A model generated the notes under the pieces. It had not been told where the DNA came from. It searched no databases and worked only from the letters and a program-made list of their open reading frames with translations. From Thermocrispum municipale DSM 44069 (GTDB taxonomy: Bacteria > Actinomycetota > Actinomycetes > Mycobacteriales > Pseudonocardiaceae), in contig NZ_ATYT01000014.1 in NCBI RefSeq assembly GCF_000427825.1, positions 43,958 through 107,957 of the forward strand: 64,000 bases of DNA, written 5' to 3'. The translations under genes and the position numbers were made by a program. The stretch's first letter is position 1, and every line of letters begins with the position of its first letter. Below are positions 41,152 through 51,160 of the stretch, piece after piece.

Positions 41152-44100
41152 ATGACGTCCACCAAGGTCTCCAGCACATCTCCTGGGGGGTCGGCGGATG
41201 CCGACGATTTGGAGGCTCAGCGGGATCGGCTGATCGAAGCAGCAACGGAACGGGCGCCGGACATCTCCGACCTGGTGCGGGTCTACTACCGGCACGTGCC
41301 ACCGGAAGACATCGTCGACGACTCTCCGGAGGACCTGGTCGCCTCGGTGCGTAGCCACCTGGAACTGGCCGGTCAGCGTCCACCGGGGCGGCCCGTGGTC
41401 AAGATCAGCAACCCGGCGGGTGGTGACGGCGCAGCAGGCGTCACCGTCGTGCAGGTCGTCACCGACGACATGCCATTCCTGGTCGACAGCGTGGTGGCCA
41501 AGTTCGCTCGCTCCGGGATGCCGGTGCAACGCATCATCCACCCCATCCTGCTGGCGAGCCGCGACCTGACCGGCACCCTGCAAAAGTTGCACCCCATGGC
41601 GGACCTGGACAATCCGCCCCAAGGCGCGTCCGCCGAATCCTGGATCTCGGTGGAGGTCGACCAGATCTCCGACGCGGAGCGCGCCGCGAAGGTCGAGACC
41701 GACCTCATCTCCGTCATCACCGACGTGCGTGAGGTGGTCGAGGACTCGGTCAAAATGGTCGACACCGCGCTCGCACTGGCCAACGACCTGGAGTCCTCAC
41801 CACCGCCGCTGCCGCGGACCGAGGTCACCGACGGTGCCGCGTTGCTCCGCTGGCTGGTGGACGGCCACTTCCGCTTCCTCGGCTACCGCAAGTACGAAGT
41901 GGTGCGGGACCGGCCGGAGCCGGCAGGCAAGGACGAGCCGGTCCTGCGGGCGGTGCTGGCCACCGGCCTCGGCGTGCTCCGCCAGGACAGCCTGGCCGCG
42001 CGCAAGCTCACCGCAGGCACCGACCTCGCGGAAACCGCGCTGGCCAAGACGCTGCTGGTCCTGACCCCGGCGAGTGCGCGCTCCACCGTTCACCGGCCGG
42101 TGCACCCGTACTACATCGGGGTCAAGACGTTCGACGAGAACGGCGAAGTCACCGGAGAACACCGCTTCCTCGGCATGTTCACCTCGTCGGCGCTGCACGA
42201 GGACGTGCTGGACATCCCGGTCATCAATCGCCGGATCCGCGAGGTCATCCACCGGGCAGGCTTCCCGATGGATTCGCACTCCGGGCAGGCGATGCTGGAG
42301 GTCATCCAGAGCTGGCCGCGCGCCGAGCTGTTCTCCACCGACGCCGACTCCCTCTACGCCACCGCGAGCGGAGCGATCGCGTTGGCCGATCGCCGACGGA
42401 TCCGCGCGTTCCTGCGTCGCGACCCGTACCGCCGCTTCTACTCGTGTGTGGTCTTCGTGCCGCGCGACCGCTACAGCACGCGGTCCCGCCAAGCCATGCA
42501 GGAAGTGCTGCGCGAGGAGCTCAGCGCGGAGGAGGTCGAGTTCGCCGTCCGGCTCGGCGAGACGCTGTTCGCCCAGGTGCACTTCACCGCCTACACCGAC
42601 CCGGACAAGCACATCGAGCCGGACATGCGGCGGATCCAGCAGCGGCTCACCGAAGCGGTCCGCGGCTGGGAGGACCAGCTCATCGAGGCCATCCACGAAG
42701 AGCGGGTGGCCGCCGGTCGCAAGGAAGGCCACCGCGACGAGCCCGCGACCCAGCTCGGCGAACGGCTCGCCGACGCGCTGCCCGAGTCGTACAAGGAAGA
42801 CTTCGACGCCGCGACCGGGCTGCGTGACCTGCGTCGTCTGGAGGCCCTGTCCGGCCAGGGCGATGTCGGCATGCAGCTCTACGAATGTCACGACGAGCAG
42901 GACGAGGCCAGCCACCGCTTCAAGCTCTACCTGGCGGGCGAAGGCGTCTCGCTGTCCCAGCTGCTGCCGATGCTGCAACAGATGGACGTCGAGGTCCTCG
43001 ACCAGCGGCCGTACGACATCCGGATGCCCGACGGCAGCCGCGCCTGGATCTACGACTTCGGCCTGCACGTCGACCGGCAAACCCTCGCCAAGATCACCGA
43101 CCCGGACACCGAAGTGGACCTGGGGACGCGGTTCCAGGACGCGTTCCGGGCCATGTGGGACGGCTCGGCGGAGGTGGACGGCCTCAACGGGCTGGTGCTC
43201 CGCAGCGGCTTGACCTGGCGCCAGGCCTCGGTGCTGCGGGCCTACTCGCGTTACCTGCAGCAGGCGGGCACCCCGTACTCGCAGGCGTACATCGAGCGCA
43301 CGCTGCTGGCGCACCCGCAGGTCGCGGCGGCACTGGTGGAGTTGTTCGAGCTCAAGTTCAGTCTCGCCGAAGGCGAGACGGCGAGCCCGGAGCGCCGCGC
43401 ACGCGTCGACGAACACGCCGCGGAGATCGAGTCCATGATCGACTCGGTGCAGAGCCTCGACGAGGACCGCATCCTGCGCGGCCTGCTCACGCTGATCAGG
43501 GCCACGCTGCGGACCAACTACTACCGCACGGACTCCGACGGCAAGCACCGGTCGTACCTGTCGCTGAAGCTCGACCCCACCGCGGTGCCCGACCTGCCGG
43601 AACCCCGGCCGCGGTTCGAGATCTTCGTGTACTCGCCGCGGGTGGAAGGTGTCCACCTGCGATTCGGCCCGGTCGCACGCGGTGGATTGCGCTGGTCGGA
43701 CCGCCGCGAGGACTACCGCACCGAGATCCTCGGCCTGGTCAAGGCGCAGGCGGTGAAGAACGCGGTGATCGTGCCGGTCGGCGCCAAGGGCGGCTTCGTG
43801 GTGAAGAACCCGCCCGCGCCGACGGGTGACCCCGCGGCCGACCGGGAGGCGACGCAGAAGGAAGGCATCGCCTGCTACCGCATGTTCATCTCCGGCCTGC
43901 TGGACGTCACCGACAACCGGCGTGACGGCAAGACGGTGCCCGCCCCGCAGGTCGTCCGCTACGACGATGACGACAGCTACCTGGTGGTGGCGGCGGACAA
44001 GGGCACGGCGACGTTCTCCGACATCGCCAACGAGGTCAGCCTCGCCTACGGCCACTGGCTCGGTGATGCATTCGCCTCGGGCGGGTCAGCCGGTTACGAC

Positions 44101-46116
44101 CACAAGGAAATGGGCATCACCGCCCGAGGCGCCTGGGAGTCGGTCAAACGGCACTTCCGCGAGCTCGGCATCGACACCCAGAAGCAGGACTTCACGGTGG
44201 TCGGCATCGGCGACATGGCCGGCGACGTGTTCGGCAACGGCATGCTGCTGTCCGAGCACATCCGCCTGGTTGCGGCGTTCAACCACATGCACATCTTCGT
44301 CGACCCGAACCCGGACGCCGCCACGTCGTTCCAGGAGCGCAAGCGGCTGTTCGAGATGCCTCGGTCGACCTGGGCGGACTACGACCGGAGCCTGATCAGC
44401 AAGGGCGGCGGAGTTTTCGAACGCTCGGCCAAGACGATTGCCATCACGCCGGAGATGCGAGCGGCGCTGGGGCTGGCGGACACCGTCACCAAGCTGACGC
44501 CGAACGAGCTGATCCGGGCGATCCTGCTGGCGCCGGTCGACCTGCTGTGGAACGGCGGCATCGGCACCTACGTCAAGGCGAGTACGGAAAGCCATGCCGA
44601 CGCGGGCGACAAGGCCAACGACGCGGTGCGGGTGGACGGCAACCAGCTCCGGGTCAAGGTCGTCGGCGAGGGCGGCAACCTCGGCCTGACCCAGCGCGGC
44701 CGGATCGAGTTCGCCCGCAACGGCGGCAAGATCAACACCGACGCGTTGGACAACTCCGCCGGGGTGGACAGTTCCGACCACGAGGTCAACATCAAGATCC
44801 TGCTCGAGCAGGCCATCGCCCGCGGCGAGCTGAGCCAGGACGAGCGGGTTCCGCTGCTGGAGTCGATGACTGACGAGGTCGCCGAACTGGTGTTGCGCCA
44901 CAACTACCGGCAGAACGCCGTGCTCGGGGTGTCCCGCGCGCACAACGCCCCGATGGCGTCTGTGCACCAGCGGTTGGTGTCCTACCTCGAGGAGAAGGCG
45001 GGCCTGGACCGGGAGCTCGAGGCGCTGCCGAGCAACAACGAGTTCAAGAAGCTCCTCGCCGCGGGCGAGGGGCTGACCTCGCCCGAGCTGGCCACCATCC
45101 TGGCCCACGTCAAGCTGGATCTGAAGGACCAACTGATCGACTCCGACCTGCCCGATCAGGACGTGTTCGCGCGCCGGCTGCCGCTGTACTTCCCGACGCC
45201 GCTGCGGGAACGGTTCGCCGACCTGATCCAGCAGCACCCGTTGAACCGGCAGATCATCACCACCCAGGTGGTCAACGAGGTGGTGGACGGCGCCGGCCTG
45301 TCGTACGCGTTCCGGCTCGCCGAGGAGATGAACGCGACGGCGACCGACGCTGTTCGGGCGTTCACCGTGGTGACCAACGTGTTCGACCTGCCGACGGTGT
45401 GGCAGGAGATCGAGGCGCTGGACAACGTCGTGTCGACCGAGGTCGCCGACCGGATGGTGCTGGAGACCCGCAGGTTGCTGGACCGCGCCGCGCGCTGGTG
45501 GTTGTCGTCGCGGCCGCAGCCGCTGGCCGTCGGCGCGGAGATCAGTCGGTTCGCCGGCGTCGTCGAGGATCTGCAGCCGAAGGTGCCGGAGTTGCTGCGT
45601 GGGGAGGAGCTGGCCGAGCTGCGTCAGCGCCGCGACGAGCTGATCGCCGACGGTGTGCCGGAGCAGCTCGCCGGCCGGATCGCCGCGCTGCTGTTCACCT
45701 ACGGCCTGCTGGACATCACCGAGGTGGCCGAGCTGGCCGAGCAGGAGATCGGCATCGATCGCGAGCGCAGCCCGCTGGAGACGGCCGAGCTGTACTACGC
45801 GCTGTCCGAGCACCTGGGCATCAACCGGATGCTGACCTCGGTCACCGCGTTGGAGCGAGGCAACCGCTGGCACGCGCTGGCTCGACTGGCGCTGCGCGAC
45901 GACATCTACCTGTCCCTGCGGGCGATCACGCTGGACGCGTTGCGCATCAGCGACCCGGGCGACCCGGTCGAGGTGAAGATCGGGCAGTGGGAGAAGGCCA
46001 ACAGCTCTCGGCTCGCCAGGGCCAGGGAGGCGCTGGACGACATCGCCCGGGTCGGCAGGCTCGACTTGGCGGCGCTGTCGGTGGCGACCAGGCAATTGCG
46101 CAGCATGGCTCGGTAG
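41152..46116 (+). CDS. gdh: NAD-specific glutamate dehydrogenase, large (180-kDa) class
   Basis: 1654-residue enzyme of the L180 class first known from Streptomyces clavuligerus and mycobacteria (Rv2476c). The N-terminal 700 residues hold ACT-like and helical regulatory segments. The catalytic core includes RFGPVARGGLRWSDRREDYR, with LGLVKAQAVKNAVIVPVGAK and GGFVVK carrying the substrate lysines, then IGDMAGDVFGNGMLLS for NAD binding and VVGEGGNLGLTQRGRIEFA. It oxidises L-glutamate to 2-oxoglutarate, ammonium and NADH, mainly for glutamate catabolism. In mycobacteria it is inhibited by the FHA protein GarA, which is not encoded here. ATG 41152 follows GGAGG by 10 nt. Length is as expected, with no frame break. 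Confidence 0.96.
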   Translation: MTSTKVSSTSPGGSADADDLEAQRDRLIEAATERAPDISDLVRVYYRHVPPEDIVDDSPEDLVASVRSHLELAGQRPPGRPVVKISNPAGGDGAAGVTVVQVVTDDMPFLVDSVVAKFARSGMPVQRIIHPILLASRDLTGTLQKLHPMADLDNPPQGASAESWISVEVDQISDAERAAKVETDLISVITDVREVVEDSVKMVDTALALANDLESSPPPLPRTEVTDGAALLRWLVDGHFRFLGYRKYEVVRDRPEPAGKDEPVLRAVLATGLGVLRQDSLAARKLTAGTDLAETALAKTLLVLTPASARSTVHRPVHPYYIGVKTFDENGEVTGEHRFLGMFTSSALHEDVLDIPVINRRIREVIHRAGFPMDSHSGQAMLEVIQSWPRAELFSTDADSLYATASGAIALADRRRIRAFLRRDPYRRFYSCVVFVPRDRYSTRSRQAMQEVLREELSAEEVEFAVRLGETLFAQVHFTAYTDPDKHIEPDMRRIQQRLTEAVRGWEDQLIEAIHEERVAAGRKEGHRDEPATQLGERLADALPESYKEDFDAATGLRDLRRLEALSGQGDVGMQLYECHDEQDEASHRFKLYLAGEGVSLSQLLPMLQQMDVEVLDQRPYDIRMPDGSRAWIYDFGLHVDRQTLAKITDPDTEVDLGTRFQDAFRAMWDGSAEVDGLNGLVLRSGLTWRQASVLRAYSRYLQQAGTPYSQAYIERTLLAHPQVAAALVELFELKFSLAEGETASPERRARVDEHAAEIESMIDSVQSLDEDRILRGLLTLIRATLRTNYYRTDSDGKHRSYLSLKLDPTAVPDLPEPRPRFEIFVYSPRVEGVHLRFGPVARGGLRWSDRREDYRTEILGLVKAQAVKNAVIVPVGAKGGFVVKNPPAPTGDPAADREATQKEGIACYRMFISGLLDVTDNRRDGKTVPAPQVVRYDDDDSYLVVAADKGTATFSDIANEVSLAYGHWLGDAFASGGSAGYDHKEMGITARGAWESVKRHFRELGIDTQKQDFTVVGIGDMAGDVFGNGMLLSEHIRLVAAFNHMHIFVDPNPDAATSFQERKRLFEMPRSTWADYDRSLISKGGGVFERSAKTIAITPEMRAALGLADTVTKLTPNELIRAILLAPVDLLWNGGIGTYVKASTESHADAGDKANDAVRVDGNQLRVKVVGEGGNLGLTQRGRIEFARNGGKINTDALDNSAGVDSSDHEVNIKILLEQAIARGELSQDERVPLLESMTDEVAELVLRHNYRQNAVLGVSRAHNAPMASVHQRLVSYLEEKAGLDRELEALPSNNEFKKLLAAGEGLTSPELATILAHVKLDLKDQLIDSDLPDQDVFARRLPLYFPTPLRERFADLIQQHPLNRQIITTQVVNEVVDGAGLSYAFRLAEEMNATATDAVRAFTVVTNVFDLPTVWQEIEALDNVVSTEVADRMVLETRRLLDRAARWWLSSRPQPLAVGAEISRFAGVVEDLQPKVPELLRGEELAELRQRRDELIADGVPEQLAGRIAALLFTYGLLDITEVAELAEQEIGIDRERSPLETAELYYALSEHLGINRMLTSVTALERGNRWHALARLALRDDIYLSLRAITLDALRISDPGDPVEVKIGQWEKANSSRLARAREALDDIARVGRLDLAALSVATRQLRSMAR

Positions 46117-46210
46117 CGGCAATTCCCACCGGCCCGATGGGGCGATTTCCGTCATCCCATCGGGTCGTTGCCCCGTCCGGCGGAGCAGGCCGCACTACGG
46201 TCGAGCAATC

Positions 46211-46597
46211 ATGCGTATCTCTCGTTCAGCAATTGTTGCCGCGGTGCCGGTGGTCATGCTGGCGGTCGTGGCGCCGATGGCCGTTGCCGAGCCGGATCCG
46301 GCCACCGAGCTGCAGGTCGTCGTGGAAGACGACTCGGGCGCGCAGACCGAGGTCACGCTCGAGTGCGACCCGGTCGGGGGCACCCACCCGCACGCCGACA
46401 AGGCTTGCCAGATGCTGGCCGACGTCAACGGCGACCCCGCGGAAGTCAGCCATTCCGACGGACCCTGTGTGTTCGTTTACCAGCCGATCACCGGCCGCAT
46501 TTCCGGGCACTGGGGAGAATCGGATGTCGAGTATTCCGAGACGTTCCCGAACCGGTGCTTCATGATCGCCCGGAAAGGTCCGCTGTTCGATTTCTGA
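46211..46597 (+). CDS. Secreted subtilisin inhibitor-like (SSI) protease inhibitor
   Basis: 128-residue exported protein. A Sec signal (SAIVAAVPVVMLAVVAPMAVA) precedes the SSI domain with four cysteines: LECDPVGGTHPHADKACQML, then DGPCVFVYQPITGRISGHW and FPNRCFMIARKGPLFDF. The two disulfides and the FPNRC end motif are characteristic of Streptomyces-type SSI. The reactive loop (P1) appears to lie around the region DGPCVFVYQP; the P1 residue seems unusual and could alter target preference. It presumably protects the cell surface from serine proteases. A small hairpin ATCCGC-ACTC-GCGGAT follows the stop (46597-46612). Confidence 0.88.
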   Translation: MRISRSAIVAAVPVVMLAVVAPMAVAEPDPATELQVVVEDDSGAQTEVTLECDPVGGTHPHADKACQMLADVNGDPAEVSHSDGPCVFVYQPITGRISGHWGESDVEYSETFPNRCFMIARKGPLFDF

Positions 46598-46652
46598 TCC
46601 GCACTCGCGGATGAGGCGTCGGGCGCCGCGGCGGCGTTGGTAGCTTGAGCAT

Positions 46653-47297
46653 GTGACGGCACTGCGTATCGACGACCCCGCCCAGCGGGAGAACCTGGCG
46701 GCGTTCGTGGCCCGCGCCGTCCGGCTGGATGCCCAGGTCCCGGTCCGCATGCGCGTGCGTGACGGCGGGGGAGTGGTCGAGGCTTGGGCCACGACACCGT
46801 TCGAAGTGCTGGCGACTCGGGCGGTGCGGGCCGAACTGACCCCGTCGGATGTGACGGTCAGCGGTAACGAGCTGCTCGCCGCGCTGACCGTGGTGCGTTC
46901 CGACGAAGTCGATCCGGGTCCGGCTCGTGATCTGCTCTGGCGCGCCGAGCTTCCGCCACAAGGTTCCTGGCCGGTCGTCGACGACGTCCCGGTCTCGGTG
47001 GTCAGCGATCTCACCGAGCGTGGCCTGACCGTGGCCAAGGAGAACGCGGGGCCGATGGGCAATCCGCCCGCGTCGCTGTTGGAGCAGCCGGTGCTGACCG
47101 TGTCGAACGGGCAGGTCGACCTGAAGGTCCCGATGCGGTGCCTGTTCGCACTGGCCGGTATGGGCTTCACCGGTCAGCCGGAAGAACACAGCGACGACGT
47201 CGTGCGAGTGCGGGCCAACGACTCGTGGCTGCGCATCGACGCGCGGTTCGGTGCGGTGGTTCGCCGCAGGCACGCCCTGCTCCCGCTGGTGTTCTAG
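46653..47297 (+). CDS. Conserved actinobacterial hypothetical protein (Rv2474c-like position)
   Basis: 214-residue soluble protein that I cannot assign to a named domain. It alternates strands and helices: LAAFVARAVRLDAQVPVRMR, WATTPFEVLATRAVRAELTP, SVVSDLTERGLTVAKENAGP and a C-terminal WLRIDARFGAVVRRRHALLP. No signal, membrane helix or metal motif is seen. By location between gdh and the alpha-glucosidase it may match the hypothetical genes that fill the same interval in M. tuberculosis; this is inference. The GTG at 46653 is preceded by TAGCTT with a 6-nt spacer (46641-46646) and no ribosome site, a textbook leaderless arrangement. Confidence 0.65.
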   Translation: MTALRIDDPAQRENLAAFVARAVRLDAQVPVRMRVRDGGGVVEAWATTPFEVLATRAVRAELTPSDVTVSGNELLAALTVVRSDEVDPGPARDLLWRAELPPQGSWPVVDDVPVSVVSDLTERGLTVAKENAGPMGNPPASLLEQPVLTVSNGQVDLKVPMRCLFALAGMGFTGQPEEHSDDVVRVRANDSWLRIDARFGAVVRRRHALLPLVF

Positions 47298-47339
47298 GGG
47301 AGACGAGTCCGGCGGCCAAGCACCGCCTGCCCCGGCCGC

Positions 47340-48893
47340 TTACACGACCCAGGCGGCGGAGTTCGGCGGCAACTTCCCGCCCTGCAGCTGCGCGCTGGTC
47401 AGCAGCACTTCACCGGCGGGCAGGTCCACCAGCTCGTCCGACGTGTTCAGCACACACGCCAAACCGCCCGGCCGTCGCATGATGAAACACCCGGACGGCG
47501 CGTCTTCCCAGCTGACCTTGTCGCCGGAGATCGCAGGGTGCGACTTCCGTAGCCGCAGCGCATCCCGGTACAGCCACAGCGTCGACGAGCGGTCGGCCTC
47601 CTGGCGCTCGACCGTGCGATCGGCCCAGTCGGCCGGCATGGGCAGCCACGTCTGCGACCCGCTGGTGAAACCGAACGGCGGCTCGTCACCCGACCACGGC
47701 AGCGGAATCCGCGCCACGTCGCGCGAGCCCTGCATGTCGGACGTGCCACCGGGGTCGGTGCTCTGCTCCTCGGTCAGCGGGCCGTTCGGCAGACCCAGCT
47801 CCTCGCCGTTGTACAGGTAGACCACGCCGGGCAGAGCCAGCTCCACCAGCGCCATCGCGCGCGCCCGCGCCAAGCCCACCTCGCCGTCGCCGTACCGGCT
47901 GACCTGTCGCCAGACGTCGTGATTGCTCAGCGTCCATGTGGGCGGGGCGCCGACGCGCAGCGGAACCGCCAGCGAACGGTCGATCGCCGAACGCAGTTGG
48001 TCGGCGTCGAAGTCGGTGAGTGCCAGCCGGAAGTTGAACCCCAGGTGCAGCCTGCCCGGCGCGATGTACTGGCCCATCTGCTCGTCGTCGAACGTCCACA
48101 CCTCGCCGATGGCCGCCGTACCCGGGTACTCGTCGAGCACCCGGCGGATGCCCTCATGCAGCTCGAAGACGCCTTCGTGGTTCAACCGGGGATCGGTGTA
48201 GGTGGCGTGCTCGACCACGTTGTACATCGCCCGCGGGTCCATGTCGGGCAGGTCGGCGGGCTTGGACATGCCGTGCGCGACGTCGATACGGAAGCCGTCC
48301 ACCCCGCGGTCCAGCCAGAACCGCAACGTCTTGTGGAAGTCCGCGACCACTTCGGGGTTGGCCCAGTTCAGATCCGGCTGTTCCGGAGCGAACAGGTGCA
48401 GATACCACTGACCGTCCGCCACCCGGGTCCACGCCGGGCCGGTGAAGCAGCTGAGCCAGTTGTTCGGCGGCTGCTCGCCGTCGTCACCCTTGCCGTCCCG
48501 GAACCAGTACCTGGCCCGCTCGGGACTGCCCGGCGGGGAGGCCAGGGCGGCCTGGAACCACGGGTGCTGCGAACTGGTGTGATTCGGCACCACGTCCACG
48601 GTGACCTTGATGCCGCGCTCGTGCGCATCGGCCAGCAGCCGGTCGAACGCGTCGAGGTCACCGAACAACGGGTCGACGTCACGGGGGTCGGCCACGTCGT
48701 AGCCGTTGTCGACCATGGGGGAGCGGTAGAACGGCGTCAGCCATACCGCGTCGACGCCGAGATCACGCAGGTAATCAAGGCGGCTGCGGATGCCTTCGAG
48801 ATCACCGACGCCGTCGCCGTTGCTGTCGGCGAACGAACGGACGTAGATCTGGTACACGGTGGCGGTGCGCCACCAGTTGAGCGCCTCGGTCAC
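47340..48893 (-). CDS. GH13 alpha-glucosidase (oligo-1,6-glucosidase/AglA type)
   Basis: 517-residue (beta/alpha)8-barrel glycoside hydrolase. The catalytic triad is clear: nucleophile D204 in [10 protein letters not shown], acid/base E264 in AAIGEVWTF and transition-state D326 in LSNHDVWR. The N-terminus [20 protein letters not shown] is typical of alpha-glucosidases, as is [12 protein letters not shown]. It hydrolyses terminal alpha-glucosidic bonds of maltose-type sugars, possibly also transferring glucose. The start is GTG 48893, overlapping the globin stop as GTGA, so the pair is translationally coupled. The order glbO-aglA is the same as in M. tuberculosis (Rv2470-Rv2471). No signal peptide, so cytoplasmic. 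Confidence 0.92.
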   Translation of the reverse strand: MTEALNWWRTATVYQIYVRSFADSNGDGVGDLEGIRSRLDYLRDLGVDAVWLTPFYRSPMVDNGYDVADPRDVDPLFGDLDAFDRLLADAHERGIKVTVDVVPNHTSSQHPWFQAALASPPGSPERARYWFRDGKGDDGEQPPNNWLSCFTGPAWTRVADGQWYLHLFAPEQPDLNWANPEVVADFHKTLRFWLDRGVDGFRIDVAHGMSKPADLPDMDPRAMYNVVEHATYTDPRLNHEGVFELHEGIRRVLDEYPGTAAIGEVWTFDDEQMGQYIAPGRLHLGFNFRLALTDFDADQLRSAIDRSLAVPLRVGAPPTWTLSNHDVWRQVSRYGDGEVGLARARAMALVELALPGVVYLYNGEELGLPNGPLTEEQSTDPGGTSDMQGSRDVARIPLPWSGDEPPFGFTSGSQTWLPMPADWADRTVERQEADRSSTLWLYRDALRLRKSHPAISGDKVSWEDAPSGCFIMRRPGGLACVLNTSDELVDLPAGEVLLTSAQLQGGKLPPNSAAWVV

Positions 48894-49282
48894 ACCCACG
48901 AGTTCATCATGCTGTCCGCGGCCATTTCCAGGTATTGCCACAACTGAGTGCGGTACGGCTCGGTGATCCCGCTCTCGTCCACCGCGACCCGCATACAACG
49001 CAGCCACGCGTCGCGCTCGATCGGCCCGATCTTGTACGGCGCGTGCCGCATGCGCAGCCGCGGATGGCCCCGCCGGTCGGAGTAGGTGTGCGGCCCGCCC
49101 CAGTACTGCATCAGGAACAGCCGCAGCCGCTCCTCCGCGCCCGCCAGGTCCTCCTCCGGGTACAGCGGCCGCAGCACCTCGTCGGAGGCCACTTCCTGGT
49201 AGAAGCGGTGGACGAGTTTGTGGAAGGTTTCCTCGCCACCCACCGCTTCGTAGAACGTCAGCTGCTCGGACACGCCGTCCAT
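48890..49282 (-). CDS. glbO: Group II truncated haemoglobin GlbO
   Basis: 130-residue 2-on-2 globin. Landmarks are [39 protein letters not shown] with the CD1/E-region Tyr/Trp, and the proximal histidine in [12 protein letters not shown], then [11 protein letters not shown] with the conserved Trp at G8. GlbO binds O2 very tightly and is linked to NO/peroxide protection or oxygen-linked redox chemistry rather than transport. The ATG start has no strong ribosome site; a GTG four codons on is an alternative. The stop overlaps the alpha-glucosidase start by 4 bp; the MscS gene ends 4 bp upstream, so all three form one unit. Confidence 0.92.
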   Translation of the reverse strand: MDGVSEQLTFYEAVGGEETFHKLVHRFYQEVASDEVLRPLYPEEDLAGAEERLRLFLMQYWGGPHTYSDRRGHPRLRMRHAPYKIGPIERDAWLRCMRVAVDESGITEPYRTQLWQYLEMAADSMMNSWV

Positions 49283-49286
49283 CCTG

Positions 49287-50297
49287 TCACTTCTGGTTGT
49301 CGTTGTTGCGCGGCACCAGCAGCCGCCACGACGGGGTCTCGAATCCGGCCTCGGTCAGCGCGGTGGCGATGCGCGCGCGCAGAGTGCGCTGCACCGACCA
49401 CTGGGATCCCGCCTTGACCTTTACCGACAATCGCAGCGTGATGCCCTCCGCCGTGATGGAGTTCACACCGAGCATCTCCGGTGGCTCGAGCACATCGGCC
49501 GAGATCGGCTCCTCGCTGGTCACCTCGGTCGCCACGCTCTGCATCAGGCGGGTGGCCCGCTCGATGTCCGAGCCCGGCGCCAGCAGCATGTCCACCACCG
49601 CGTTGGCGTGGCCCTGGCTGGAGTTGCCGACCCGCAGGATCTCGCCGTTGCGGACGTACCAGACCGTGCCGTTGATGTCCCGCAGGGTGGTGATCCGCAG
49701 TCCGACGGCCTCCACCGTGCCGGTGGCGTCGCCCAGGTCGACGACGTCGCCGACGCCGTACTGGTCCTCGGCCATCATGAAGATGCCGGACAGGAAGTCC
49801 TTCACCAGGTTCTGCGCACCGAAACCGAGCGCGACACCGGCGATACCGGCCGACGCCAGAATCGGCGCGAGATTGACCCCAAGCACCGACAGGATCTGCA
49901 TCACCGCGATGCTCATGATCAAAAACGACGCGACCGATTTGAGCACCGAACCGATCGTTTTGGCGCGCTGCCTGCGCCGTTCCATCAACGTGGAATTCAG
50001 CAGGTTGGGCGCCTTTTCCTTCAGCGGACGCAGCAATGTCGGCCGCTTGTCGCCCGAACCGGACGGCAGCTTGGTCAGCCGGTCGATCAGCCGGTGCACC
50101 AGCCAGCGCACCAGCAGCGCGACCAGGATGGTCAGCACGATGGCCAGCGGCTTGGCGACCAGCCATTCCGCCGACCCGGCCAGCCAGCGGTTGCCGGTCA
50201 GGTGCCACACCTGCTGACACCACGATCCGGCGTCGGCAACGCACTCCGGCGGATCATTGGGATCGAGCTGCATGACGCTCGCGACCGTTCCCTTCAT
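49287..50297 (-). CDS. MscS-family mechanosensitive ion channel
   Basis: 336-residue membrane protein. Two or three helices lie before the pore helix, whose glycine/alanine face is seen in [20 protein letters not shown], the classic TM3 of MscS. The beta domain follows with [20 protein letters not shown] and [15 protein letters not shown], then an alpha/beta vestibule domain. Opening in response to membrane tension releases solutes during osmotic downshock. An N-terminal segment with two cysteines ([14 protein letters not shown]) is an odd addition that could form an external disulfide. It heads the minus-strand unit MscS-glbO-alpha-glucosidase and diverges from the HNH gene. Confidence 0.9.
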   Translation of the reverse strand: MKGTVASVMQLDPNDPPECVADAGSWCQQVWHLTGNRWLAGSAEWLVAKPLAIVLTILVALLVRWLVHRLIDRLTKLPSGSGDKRPTLLRPLKEKAPNLLNSTLMERRRQRAKTIGSVLKSVASFLIMSIAVMQILSVLGVNLAPILASAGIAGVALGFGAQNLVKDFLSGIFMMAEDQYGVGDVVDLGDATGTVEAVGLRITTLRDINGTVWYVRNGEILRVGNSSQGHANAVVDMLLAPGSDIERATRLMQSVATEVTSEEPISADVLEPPEMLGVNSITAEGITLRLSVKVKAGSQWSVQRTLRARIATALTEAGFETPSWRLLVPRNNDNQK

Positions 50298-50452
50298 GCC
50301 TGGTTCACTGTCCTGTTCATTCCATCGTGCACACTCGATATGCGGCCGCTGTCACGTAACACGTCGCAAAAGAGGCGTGCGTTTCGGCTCGATACGTGGT
50401 CGACTAGGCGTGCACAGCACGGACTATGCCTGCGCGGTATGGAGGTAGTCGA

Positions 50453-51103
50453 GTGCCGAAGTTACAACCGACCCCGATCAGGGCCGCCCGCTCGTTGGGT
50501 GGCATGCCATCACGACGCGAGGCGAGGCGCCACAAATCGGGCCACCACAGCCGTGGTGATGCTTCTCCCAAGGACCGAATACGTCAGCACTGGACGCGTT
50601 CCCGCGTGCTGTTGCTCAATGCCACGTTCGAACCACTGACCGCGCTGCCGCTGCGCCGCGCTGTGGTGATGCTGGTGTGCGGCAAGGCCGAAGTGGTTCA
50701 CGGACATCCTTCCGGAATGGTGCTGCACTCGGCTTCGGCTTCGGTGCCGCTGCCGTCGGTCATCCGTTTGAACAACTACGTGCGGGTACCGTACCGGGCC
50801 AAGGTTCCGTTGACGCGCGCGGCCCTGATGCACCGTGACGGCTACCGCTGTGCCTACTGCGGCGGCAAGGCGGAGACCATCGACCACGTGGTGCCGAAGA
50901 GCCGCGGCGGCGCGCACAGCTGGTTGAACTGCGTGGCCAGCTGCGCCAAGTGCAATCACCGCAAGGCCGACCGGCTGTTGTCCGAGCTCGGCTGGTCGTT
51001 GCGGGTCGAGCCGGTGGCGCCGCGCGGACCGCACTGGCGGCTGCTCGCCGAGGTCAACGACGCCCTTCCGGAGTGGCAGTTGTACCTCGGATCAGTCGCG
51101 TAG
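50453..51103 (+). CDS. HNH endonuclease family protein
   Basis: 216-residue protein with a C-terminal beta-beta-alpha-metal HNH domain: CAYCGGKAETIDHVVPKSRGG (in part), then SWLNCVASCAKCNHRKADR. Two CxxC pairs bind structural zinc, the D-H of TIDHVVP and the N-H of CNHRK supply the metal site. The N-terminal part has VLLLNATFEPLTALPLRRAV, found in the Rv2469c-type group of actinobacterial HNH proteins. The GTG at 50453 has GGAGG 7 nt upstream. The product may be a DNA nuclease of unknown role; the gene is chromosomal, conserved in place and not part of a visible restriction or phage system. Confidence 0.87.
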   Translation: MPKLQPTPIRAARSLGGMPSRREARRHKSGHHSRGDASPKDRIRQHWTRSRVLLLNATFEPLTALPLRRAVVMLVCGKAEVVHGHPSGMVLHSASASVPLPSVIRLNNYVRVPYRAKVPLTRAALMHRDGYRCAYCGGKAETIDHVVPKSRGGAHSWLNCVASCAKCNHRKADRLLSELGWSLRVEPVAPRGPHWRLLAEVNDALPEWQLYLGSVA

Positions 51104-51160
51104 AACACGTCTGGCTCGCCGCGCTCGGTGTGCGGGAACGGGATCGGCTACCCTGCACGC

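Noticed and set aside
41797..46155. Two long minus-strand frames (752 and 689 codons) opposite gdh
   Set aside because: Both are mirror frames of the glutamate dehydrogenase gene, whose motifs are unambiguous on the plus strand.
50453..51103. Phage or restriction-type HNH nuclease on a mobile element
   Set aside because: It occupies the same conserved chromosomal position as Rv2469c, and no phage or methylase genes are nearby.
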